Shown here: positions 57,134 to 63,889 of the stretch, piece after piece
Layout of the letters: each line of letters opens with the position of its first letter
Position numbering within the stretch: position 1 is the stretch's first letter
Assembly: GCF_011075055.1 (NCBI RefSeq)
Contig: NC_058139.1
Coordinates: 16,265,584-16,329,583, forward strand
DNA length: 64,000 bases
Reading direction: 5' to 3'
DNA from: Mangifera indica
Lineage: Eukaryota > Streptophyta > Magnoliopsida > Sapindales > Anacardiaceae
The notes under the pieces: model-generated
What the model was told of the DNA's origin: nothing
Seen by the model: only the letters and a program-made list of their open reading frames with translations
Database searches by the model: none
Translations under genes and position numbers: made by a program

Positions 57134-57290
57134 CGATATATTTATATTTTTTATTAAAAAGAAAGATGGAGATATATGTATGTGTATTTACTACAGTGAT
57201 CTTAACAAAGTTATTGCTAAGAACAAGTATCTTTTATCACGAATTGATGATTTGTTTAACTAGTTAAAGGATGTTTTGGTATTTTCAAAG
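57134..57290 (+). repeat. Truncated, diverged last monomer of the array
   Basis: The final unit begins after the GTG at 57131-57133 and runs only 157 bp before the satellite stops within TATTTTCAAAG. It has private changes (GATATATTTATATTTTTT, GATGGAGATATATG, TTATTGCTAAGAAC), as expected at an array edge, where homogenisation is weak. The one or two bases after the breakpoint are A in both sequences, so the break is placed to within 2 bp. Confidence 0.85.
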
Positions 57291-57366
57291 AAAATTATGG
57301 TACCTTCCTCCCTTAGCCTCATGTCTCATTAGTGCTCCCCGGGAACCTTTGCTGCATTTCTTTACC
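57291..57366. other. Segment between the satellite array and the LTR
   Basis: A 76-bp stretch unlike the satellite. Part of it (57317-57370) matches, on the opposite strand, 63935-63996 at the far end of the window: CCTCATGTCTCA is a perfect 12-mer and TTTCTTTACCTGTA a perfect 14-mer. It could be the inner end of a truncated LTR, or a separate fragment caught at the junction. No coding potential. Confidence 0.55.
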
Positions 57367-57835
57367 TGTAAAATATTAAATTAAACGGAGTGAGCGACTA
57401 TGGCTCAGAAAGAAAATTATACTAAACACTTAAAGTATTTCGTACCAGTATTAATCTTTTATAATCTTTTCCATACTCAGCGTGTCTGAACTATTTACAA
57501 CAAAATAATTGACACAGAACACGCATTTAACACATATCATAATTCTTTTCTTTCACACATTTATTCATTTCCTTACTATATAGATATGATTCACTCATTA
57601 TGATTTATGCATGTATGAGTGCCATGACATTTTTATTTTCTGATCGTACATCTTTCTCAACTCTTTATCAGCCACACAGGCTTGTATGCATAATTCTAAT
57701 GCAAATGACTTTCATAAAATATTTACTAATTTGTTTCTCTCTCATTCTCATTGATCGATTTAGACTACATATGATAGTACTTGCAGTCACCATACAAAAT
57801 ATAATTCTCTCTTACACGCATATTTTTTTTTCTTT

Positions 57836-58011
57836 GCTGTCCACACAGTACAACTAATATTTTTCTTTGCTGTCCACACAGTACAGCTGATATTTTTCTT
57901 TTGCTGTCCAGACAGTACAGCTAATATTTTTTTATTTGCTGTCCACACAGTACAGCTGGTTGTCCACACAGTACAACCGATTATTTTCTTTGCTGTCCAC
58001 ACAGTACAGCT
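57836..58011. repeat. Six-copy minisatellite of a 20-bp hairpin unit
   Basis: The unit GCTGTCCACACAGTACAGCT or a variant occurs at 57836, 57869, 57903, 57938, 57959 and 57992, spaced 33, 34, 35, 21 and 33 bp apart by T-rich spacers. Its ends GCTGT and ACAGC are inverted repeats. In the fifth copy both arms change together to GTTGT and ACAAC, keeping the pairing. The first copy has only the right arm changed. It lies inside the LTR and may fold in RNA or bind a protein (inference). Confidence 0.9.
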
Positions 58012-58271
58012 CGCGTGTAAGGATTGTAAGTATGTTTTCTGTTTTCCTGTATCATATGAGTTATTATAAAACCAAAAATACTTGTTTTTCATTTTCTAAA
58101 AGCATGCATGACTTAGAAAATATTTTTCCTCTTTCTTTATTTTTTTTCTAAATCATGCATATGTTATGATTCCTCATGTATGCATATATAACCATAATAT
58201 GAAATATGCACATTTGTTATTTTCCCTTATTCTTTTCATTCCTTCTCAAACATCATATTATTTTCTCATGC

Positions 58272-58287
58272 ATTTATATATATAAAT
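58272..58287 (-). promoter_or_regulatory. TATA-like perfect palindrome in the LTR
   Basis: ATTTATATATATAAAT is a perfect 16-bp palindrome inside the LTR, about 900 bp from its minus-strand start. It is the best TATA-box candidate for LTR transcription. A second AT-rich possibility lies near 58537-58550. AT-rich LTRs contain many such strings, so this is weak evidence. Confidence 0.3.
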
Positions 58288-58398
58288 ATCATGCCTCAAT
58301 TTAATTTCAATTATACAATATAGGCTTAATATAAGGGTTATTTCACACATTTTATGCACATAATTAAGCAAAATTAACCTATATCACATAAAATGACA

Positions 58399-58450
58399 TT
58401 TTTACCCTTATGGCCAAAATTACCTTTTTACCCTTATGGCCAAAAATTAC
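58399..58450. repeat. 26-bp tandem duplication in the LTR
   Basis: Two adjacent 26-bp copies beginning TTTTTACCCTTATGGCCAAA (58399-58424 and 58425-58450). They are almost identical and probably arose by replication slippage. No function is evident. Confidence 0.9.
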
Positions 58451-59188
58451 ATCATGAATCCTAATGAATTTCTTTATCCTTTTAAGCATAAATCACCTTA
58501 ATTCTAATACCTTACATACTGATATAAGTAAAGGTTATTTAAATAGCCTAACTCAAATTTACTTCAAGTATGTAAAATATGAAATTCTTACCTTTTCTTG
58601 GCCAAATAGGTGATTTAAGCTTATTCACCTTTTTTTCTTCTTCTTAGCAACCTTAATCAACCAAAAATATAATCATTAATTAAACTCCCAAATTTCACAT
58701 ATCTTAAAAATTAAATTTCTTACCTTAGAACTGACCAGAATTGACAGATCTACACTTTTTATAACTGGGGCCTCTGGAAATTAGGTGGTTTAGCTAGGTT
58801 TTTGGACGAATTTTGGTTAAGGAAAGTTTTTAGCTCAAACAATGGAGGTTCTCGGCAAAATGGAAGAGAAAATGAATAGAAATAAATTTATAAGCCTATT
58901 GGACCATTTTGCCCTTAATCTTTTCCATAAATTACTATTTTATCCTTAGCCAATTACCAAAAACCCTTAGCACCACCATATAATTTCAAGTGTGCCCTTC
59001 AATTTTAATTCCCACTTTGTCCCTTGAATCTTTATAAAATGACTATTTTACCCCCTTTGAAAAATATTGCTCATTTAGTAGTTTTCTATAATTCTTTTGC
59101 AATTTCTTTACACAACAAGTTATAAAATCAACTCTAGGGGTAATTTTGGAAGTGGAGTTTACTGACACACCTGAATTCGGATGTTACA

Positions 59189-59200
59189 TTTCTTCCCCCC
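59189..59200 (-). promoter_or_regulatory. Polypurine tract for plus-strand DNA priming
   Basis: On the minus strand, GGGGGGAAGAAA lies immediately before the LTR start TGTAACATCC and 24 bp after the gag-pol stop codon. This is the expected place and composition for the polypurine tract of an LTR retrotransposon, and it fixes the 3' LTR boundary at 59188. Confidence 0.9.
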
Positions 59201-59227
59201 TTAAAAGAATTTCGTCCTCGAAATTTA

Positions 59228-59386
59228 AACAAATAAGTTAGGAAATCTCTCTCTCATTTGTTGCTCAACCTCCCATGTGGCTTCTTCCACCTTATAATTC
59301 TTCCATAATACTTTCACTAATGGAATTGTTTTATTTCGGAGCTCTTTTATTTTTCTGTCTAGTATCTGCACCGGTTGCTCCTCATA
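59228..59386 (-). pseudogene. C-terminal chromodomain of integrase
   Basis: The last 53 residues, starting YEEQPVQILDRKIKELRN, then IPLVKVLWKNY, then VEEATWEVEQQMRERFPNLF. This matches the chromodomain at the integrase end of chromoviruses: V-x-I-L-D-R strand, VLWKN aromatic strand, EATWE helix start. Chromodomains direct integration to chromatin, often heterochromatin, consistent with the satellite next door (inference). It ends with TAA at 59225-59227, 24 bp before the polypurine tract. Confidence 0.88.
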
Positions 59387-60598
59387 AGCTAAATCTTCTT
59401 TTAATTCCACATCATCTGATTTTAAGACATGTGAAGGATCGCTAATGTACTTTCTCAATAAAGAAATATGAAATACATTATGAACTCGATCCATACTAGG
59501 TGGAAGTGCAAGTCTATAAGCCACCTTGCCCACTCTTTCTAAAATTTCAAATGGGCCAATAAATCTTGGAGCAAGTTTCCCTTTTCTTCCAAATCTCATC
59601 ACGTGCTTATAAGGGGCTATTTTCACAAAAACTTTATCACCCGGTTGAAACTCTACTTCTTTCCTTTTCAAATCTGCATAGCTCTTTTGTCTGTCTTGAG
59701 CTTGCTTCATTCTAGTCTTGATAGCCTTTATATCTTCCACCATCCTCTGGGTTAACTCAGGCCCAAGAACTTGACTCAAATCATCTCGCTCTCCTATGTC
59801 ATCCCAATGCAATGGAGATCTACACTTTCTTCCATAAAGAGCCTCATATGGTGCCATTTTAATGGTGGACTGGTAACTATTATTATATGCAAATTCAATC
59901 AATGGAATCATTTCATGCCAGGTCATTTTATAATCTAAGCAACAAGCCCTCAACATATCCTCTAGTATTTGATTCACCCTTTCTGTTTGGCCATCTGTTT
60001 GAGGATGATATACTGTGCTAAATGCCAGCCTAGTACCCAATGCTCTTTGTAAGCTACCCCAAAAAGCTGAAACAAATCTGGGGTCTCTATCTGACACAAT
60101 AGTTTTGGGTACACCATGTAATCTCACAATCTCCCGTATATAAATCTGGGCCAATTGATCTGAAGCAAAACTATCTTTCACTGGAATAAAATGGGCTGAT
60201 TTAGTCAATCTATCTACAATCACCCATAATGCATTATAGCCTTTTTGTACTCGAGGTAGGCCAATGATGAAATCCATTGAAATATCTTCCCACTTCCATT
60301 CAGGAATACTAAGTGGGTGAAGCAAACCTAAAGGTCTCTGATGCTCGGCCTTGACCTGTTGACATACCAAGCACTTAGCTACATAGTCACCAATATCTTT
60401 CTTCATACCTATCCACCAATAAGTTTTCTTTAAATCCTGATACATCTTTACTCCCCCAGGATGAGCAGTGTAAAGTGTATCATGTGCTTCACTTAGGATT
60501 TTCTTTCTCAACTCCAGATCTTGGGGAATACATACCCTGTTTCTGAACTTGAGCACTTCATCTATCATTTGAAATTCAGTTGTTTTCCCTTCGCATAT
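59228..60598 (-). pseudogene. Integrase with GPF module
   Basis: The longest unbroken part of the frame (from just after the TAG at 60599-60601 to the normal stop; Met at 60568). In residues from that Met: HHCC zinc-binding region H29, H36, C66, C69; catalytic core with D99 (SMDF), D160 (SDRDPRF) and E196 (TDGQTERVNQ), giving the DDx35E spacing; then FAYNNSYQST, YEALYGRKCRSPL, a basic linker, the GPF motif at 338-340 (RFIGPFEILERVG), DRVHNVFHISLLRKY, and a terminal chromodomain. It would insert element DNA into the genome. Catalytic and zinc residues all look intact, but with no start of its own it depended on polyprotein translation. Confidence 0.95.
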
Positions 60599-60769
60599 CT
60601 ATTGACTTATTTTCTGGCACCATAAATCTTCTACTTGCTTCTCTTTTATTTCATTGAAGAGATTAGGTTGAATTTCCAATCTGGCCACTTGACTTCTTAT
60701 CACCTCAATCTGTTCCCTCTGAAACTCTTTTTGTAACTCTATCTGAATGGTGAGGTGAGCTATGACAAT

Positions 60770-61117
60770 CTTTCTACTCAAGGCATCGGCTACCACATTT
60801 GCTTTACCCGGCTGATATTTAATATCACATTCATAATCTTTGACTAGCTCCAACCATCTCCTTTGTCTCATATTCAAGTCTTTCTGAGTGAAGAAATATT
60901 TTAGACTTTTATGATCGGTGTAGATATTACATTTAACTCCATATAAATAATGCCTTCAAATTTTTAAAGCAAAAACCACTGTTGCTAACTCTAAATCATG
61001 GGTAGGGTAGCGTGTTTCATAATCTTTTAACTGCCGAGAGGCATACGCTATCACCTTACCCTTTTGCATCAGCATGGCTCCCAAGCCATTATGCGAGGCA
61101 TCACAATAAATATCATA
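60770..61117 (-). pseudogene. RNase H domain
   Basis: RNase H would remove the RNA template during reverse transcription. Visible are [15 protein letters not shown] with the first acidic residue at 61100-61102, [28 protein letters not shown], then TGA at 60956-60958, then [37 protein letters not shown] and finally [13 protein letters not shown]. The D-E-D-D acidic set seems present. The TGA sits exactly at the conserved Trp before RHYLYG, so TGG became TGA. The RT connection segment (tether, 61118-61393) lies upstream in the same frame. Confidence 0.92.
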
Positions 61118-61393
61118 ATCTATACCTTCCTCTGGTAATACTAAAATAGGAGCTGTAGTCAACCGTCTTTTTAGCTCTTGGAAACTTTTCTCACAAGCTT
61201 CAGTCCATAGAAAAGGAGTTCCTTGTCTGGTAAGAGCTGTAAGTGGTTTAGCCAATCGAGCAAAACCTTGTACAAATCTTCTGTAATAGTCGGCTAGCCC
61301 TAAAAAGCTTCTGATCTCTTTCACAGTCTTTGGCCTCACCCATTCAAGTATTGTTTCCACTTTACTGGGGTCTACAGCTATGCCTTCTTTAGT

Positions 61394-61987
61394 AACCACA
61401 TGTCCCAAAAATACTACTCGATCCAACCAGAATTCATACTTAGAGAATTTGGTATACAATTTCTTTTCTCTCAATCTTTGTAGCACAAATCTCAAGTGTT
61501 CGGCATGTTCCTCTTCTGATCTAGAGTATATCAAGATATCATCAATAAATACTACCAGAAATTTATCAAGGCAATCATGAAATACTCGATTCATTAAATC
61601 CATAAAGATTGCTGGAGCATTAGTCAATCCAAAGGGCATTACCACAAACTCGTAGTGCCCGTAGCGAGTCCGAAAAGCTGTTTTTGGAATATCTTGCTCT
61701 GCAATCCTCACCTGGTGATAACCCGATCTCAAGTCAATTTTGGAAAACACAGAAGCTCCTTTCAATTGGTCAAATAAATCATCAATTCGAGGCAACAGGT
61801 ATTTATTCTTCACTGTCAATTTATTCAACTCTCTGTAATCTATGCACATACGAAGCGACCCATCTTTCTTTTTGACAAATAGTATGGGTGCTCCCCAAGG
61901 AGAGTGGCTAGGTCTAATAAAACCCTTATCTAAAAGTTCTTGCAACTATTTCTTTAATTCTTGTAATTCAGCTGGAGCCATTCGGTA
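61394..61987 (-). pseudogene. Reverse transcriptase domain
   Basis: RT copies the element RNA into DNA. In order: PYRMAPAELQ, stop TAG 61946-61948, [30 protein letters not shown] (fingers), [20 protein letters not shown] (first catalytic Asp), [39 protein letters not shown] and the catalytic FIDD box at 61538-61549, followed by [10 protein letters not shown] and FLGHVV. All catalytic residues are present. Codons for G of GAP to V before VFIDD occupy 61553-61894, exactly 342 bp, the interval that forms the satellite monomer. Apart from the single TAG the domain is intact. Confidence 0.95.
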
Positions 61988-62266
61988 AGGGGCTTTTGAA
62001 ATTGGGGCTGAGCCAGGTTCTAACTCGATACTAAACTCCAACTCTCTCTCTGGAGGTAAACCTGGTAGCTCATCAGGAAAGACATCTGGGAAATCTTGTA
62101 CTATTGGGACATCCTGAACACCCAATCTTTGAACATCATGCTCATGTACCGCATGAGCTAAATATCCCGTACACCCCTTTTTAAATAATTTTTGTGCTTT
62201 TACATTACTGATTATCATACTAGGCTGATGGCCTTCTCTGAAATTAAAGTGATCTCCATTATCGAG
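61949..62266 (-). pseudogene. Protease-RT connector and RT N-terminus
   Basis: Codons 542-647 between the TAA at 62267 and the TAG at 61946. It holds the conserved lead-in to gypsy RT: VQDFPDVFPDELPGLPPERE, then FSIELEPGSAPISKAPYRMAP, then AELQELKK, where the TAG interrupts the helix before LQELLDKGF. Methionine at 62218 (MIISNVKAQK) is internal. The next segment continues in the same frame, so RT is split by a single nonsense codon. Confidence 0.88.
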
Positions 62267-62269
62267 TTA

Positions 62270-62593
62270 GAATCGAGCCTTTTTCTTTCTACAGTCAATC
62301 TCGACTCCATATCTTTCTAAGAAATTCATGCCTAAGATAACATCAAAATCTGGCATATCAAAGACAATCAAGTCCACCTTTAACTTTCTCTTATGTATCA
62401 CTACCTTCTGGTCTTTTAGCATTTTATCTGTAATCACACTTCCCCCATCTAGCATCTCAATTCTAATGGAATGGGTAGATCTAACAGGCACTAAACCTAC
62501 CCTTTCAATAACCCCTGGTGCAATAAAGGAGTGTGTAGCTCCTGAATCAATCAATGCATATAAGGAAATAGAGTGGAAAAATAGCTGACCAGT
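62270..62593 (-). pseudogene. Aspartic protease domain
   Basis: Retroviral-type aspartic protease that would cleave Gag-Pol. The catalytic motif is DSGATHSF with Asp at 62546-62548, preceded by hydrophobic SLYALI. The second hydrophobic strand FDVILGMNFL with its Gly lies about 70 residues later, as in the Ty3/gypsy family (active as a dimer). Length is about 108 residues, normal for the domain. It ends at a TAA (62267-62269) after KKKARF, in a place where the family continues. Catalytic residues are intact, so the loss is due to stops elsewhere. Confidence 0.9.
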
Positions 62594-62725
62594 AACTGCC
62601 GATGGACTAGCCTCCGTCTGACTATGGGTAGCTGTATAAACCCGTGCATTAGTACCTTTCCCTGGTTGCACTGGCGGAATTAGGCTTTGTGGTGGCTGTA
62701 TATGAACTGGCACTTCGGTACTTTG

Positions 62726-62767
62726 GCAATCCTTTGCTATATGCCCTGGCTGTCGGCATCTATAACA
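62726..62767 (-). pseudogene. CCHC zinc knuckle of gag (nucleocapsid)
   Basis: CYRCRQPGHIAKDC fits C-x2-C-x4-H-x4-C exactly and is intact. In this family it binds one zinc and packages or chaperones element RNA. It follows the TAG at 62783-62785 by only a few codons and leads through a Pro-rich linker to the protease. A preceding, partly degenerate Cys cluster lies just upstream. Confidence 0.93.
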
Positions 62768-62785
62768 AATCACCTGTTTCCGCTA

Positions 62786-63733
62786 GTACCAACATTCCCC
62801 ACTATGACGTCTCCCATAAATCTGACATTGGGGAATATTTTCTTTTCTAGGCTTCTTGTCACTCTTCCAGCCTTTTCTACTTGCTTTTGACTGGAATTTT
62901 CTTTTTCCTCTATTATTTCTGAAACTGGAGCCAATTGAACTACCCCCTGATGCTGTAGCAGGTGCTGAAATAGTCAATGAAGCAGGTAAAGCTGACCGAC
63001 TTGGCATCACTGTCTGGGGTACTGTCAATGATGGAGGTGTTGACATAGAAGGTGCATTCCTGGGTAGCTTATTAACATATACCTCCTACCTCAATGCTCT
63101 CTCCAATGCCTCTTCATAAGTTTGAGGAGGTTGAGGTCCAGCTAGCACATGCAAGGCTATCTCCGGTCTAAGGCCCTGAAGAAATCTGTCTAACTAGAGA
63201 CTAGGGGTACTCACCATACCTGGAGCAAAACTGGCTAAGACATCAAAACGGGTAGAGTAATCCTTTATTGAACCCTCTCCCTACTGTAAAGAAATGAAAT
63301 CTTGAACTTTGACAGCTACCACATCAGCTGTTCTGTATTGGGCCTCAAATACCCTTCTAAAGTCTTTCCAAGTCATCAGATCCACATTTCTGGTTTCTTT
63401 AACTAGGTCCCACCATACGCGGGCCTCTCCCCTCATCAAGAAACTGGCATACCGAACTTTTTCTCTGTCAGTCATAGAAAATAAATCCATAGTACTTTCC
63501 ACTTGCTTGATCCATTCATCAGCCACTAAAGGATCTTTAGTACCTTTGAATTCAGGAGGGGTATGTTGATTAGGTAAGGAATAAATGGGCTCAAGTTGCC
63601 TTTGAGCTCTAATTTCTCCTCTCCCTTCATTCCTCATTTCATTTCTGATTTCTTCTATGACTTCCTCACGAATCTCACTTCTAATCTCATCTCGGATGGC
63701 ATCTCTGGCTATATTTTCAGGTGTGGGTCTATC
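62786..63733 (-). pseudogene. Gag capsid region (retrotransposon gag domain)
   Basis: Codons 53-368 of the frame, cut by TAG at 203, 232 and 268. A charged EIR-repeat helix is followed by the retrotransposon-gag core: PPEFKGTKDPLVADEWI, a run with RYASFLMRGEARVWW, then FRRVFEAQYRTADV, then DYSTRFDVLASFAPGM and DRFLQGLRPEIALHVL after the first stop. It then passes into a Ser/Pro/Lys-rich linker (RKGWKSDKKPRKEN) and a first Cys cluster, CQIYGRRHSGECW, where the second Cys of the usual CxxC is Tyr. Its role would be capsid assembly and RNA packaging. The continuity of family sequence across all three stops shows they are substitutions. Confidence 0.88.
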
Positions 63734-63736
63734 TTA

Positions 63737-63889
63737 ACTCTCAGTCAACACCTGACGGACTATATCTCTTATTTCTGCTAGCCCAAATCCTGACCCAACT
63801 GACGGGGCAAGGTTAGACGGTTCTCTCGTCTCTCTCTGAATACTCCTTCCACGACCCCGTCCTCGTCCTCGTCTTGTGGTACTCATCAT
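63737..63889 (-). pseudogene. Gag N-terminal segment
   Basis: Fifty-one codons from the double ATG to the first TAA. The protein begins MMSTTRRGRGRGRGRS, an Arg-Gly-rich tail that is basic and probably binds nucleic acid, followed by a Gly/Ser stretch and IRDIVRQVLTES. I chose 63889 because it is the most upstream ATG in the frame shared by all downstream domains and gives the gag start typical of this clade. After the stop at 63734-63736 the same frame continues with Glu/Arg-rich helix-forming sequence, so the break is a point mutation. Confidence 0.8.

Larger units (their letters stand above)
1..57290 (+). repeat. 342-bp satellite array derived from a Ty3/gypsy reverse transcriptase fragment
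   Basis: Head-to-tail array of about 168 monomers, mostly 342 bp with many 341-bp copies, continuing beyond the left edge. Translating a monomer piecewise gives gypsy RT signatures in order: [10 protein letters not shown], then YRDLNKVT, then RIDDLF, then VFSKID, then the remains of the YHQV block, then [16 protein letters not shown], after which the next unit begins. The catalytic FIDD box and everything outside this interval are missing. The RT frame is broken in nearly every copy by TAG, TAA and TGA, by a one-base loss after TTTCAAACTAGATATGG, and by an extra G at the unit junction, so none encodes a working protein. Open stretches of about 61-73 residues are remnants, not genes. I see no other gene or insertion inside the array. 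Such a long, partly homogenised tandem array suggests centromeric, pericentromeric or knob heterochromatin (inference). Confidence 0.97.
57367..59188 (-). repeat. 3' LTR of the minus-strand gypsy element (left limit tentative)
   Basis: On the minus strand the LTR begins TGTAACATCC at 59188, directly after the polypurine tract, which fixes this end well. The other end is tentative. The minus strand reads ATTTTACA ending at 57367, and its complement TGTAAAAT matches the start TGTAACAT at 7 of 8 bases, giving an LTR of 1822 bp. Alternatively the LTR continues to about 57291 and was cut by the array. The sequence is AT-rich and contains a hairpin minisatellite, a 26-bp tandem duplication and a TATA-like palindrome. 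Open frames of 71-101 residues here are translations of repeats. The 5' LTR needed to prove the limit lies outside the window. Confidence 0.65.
59225..63889 (-). pseudogene. Gag-pol polyprotein gene, one frame with nine nonsense mutations
   Basis: The frame opens at ATGATG (63889) and closes at TAA (59225-59227), spanning 1554 codons without a frameshift. Premature stops are TAA 63734-63736 (codon 52), TAG 63281-63283 (203), TAG 63194-63196 (232), TAG 63086-63088 (268), TAG 62783-62785 (369), TAA 62267-62269 (541), TAG 61946-61948 (648), TGA 60956-60958 (978) and TAG 60599-60601 (1097). Most TAG sites fall where glutamine fits the family (for example LKK-stop-LQELL). The TGA replaces the Trp expected before RHYLYG. 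All nine are reachable by one transition. The product would be cleaved into capsid, protease, RT/RNase H and integrase. As it stands no full polyprotein can be made. Methionines after the stops are not real starts: the frames at 61945, 60877 and 62773 open with TTG, TTG and GTG. Confidence 0.93.

Noticed and set aside
1..57290. CRISPR-like or integron-like array
   Set aside because: The whole 342-bp unit repeats with no unique spacers, and it translates as gypsy RT pieces in a plant-type context.
1..57290. Retron or diversity-generating RT system
   Set aside because: No complete RT, no catalytic box, no msr/msd or template/variable repeats. Motifs are specifically Ty3/gypsy.
1..57290. The array as a pure assembly artefact
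   Set aside because: Monomers carry many distinct, patterned variants and indels, which simple looping of one read would not produce. The exact copy number and the near-identical blocks at 53.8-56.6 kb could still be affected.
57600..57857. 85-codon plus-strand frame in the LTR, and the 71-codon frame at 57936-58151
   Set aside because: AT-rich LTR sequence, hydrophobic low-complexity product, overlapping the minisatellite. No recognisable domain.
57787..58092. 101-codon minus-strand frame with repeated CTVWTA peptide
   Set aside because: It is a translation of the hairpin minisatellite in the LTR. The regular peptide comes from DNA repeats with variable spacers.
61553..61894. Adjacent element as the direct parent of the satellite
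   Set aside because: It is on the opposite strand and differs at about 27 of 105 compared bases. The interval is homologous, but the source must be another family.
61380..63781. Plus-strand frames opposite gag-pol (61380-61580, 61684-61875, 62328-62588, 62687-62890, 62856-63119, 63309-63569, 63596-63781)
   Set aside because: Antisense shadows of a continuous, domain-rich minus-strand frame.
59225..63889. Stop codon reassignment (TAG read as Gln)
   Set aside because: TAG at Gln positions could suggest it, but there are also TAA stops and a TGA at a Trp site, the element is a land-plant chromovirus, and methyl-C deamination explains all of them.
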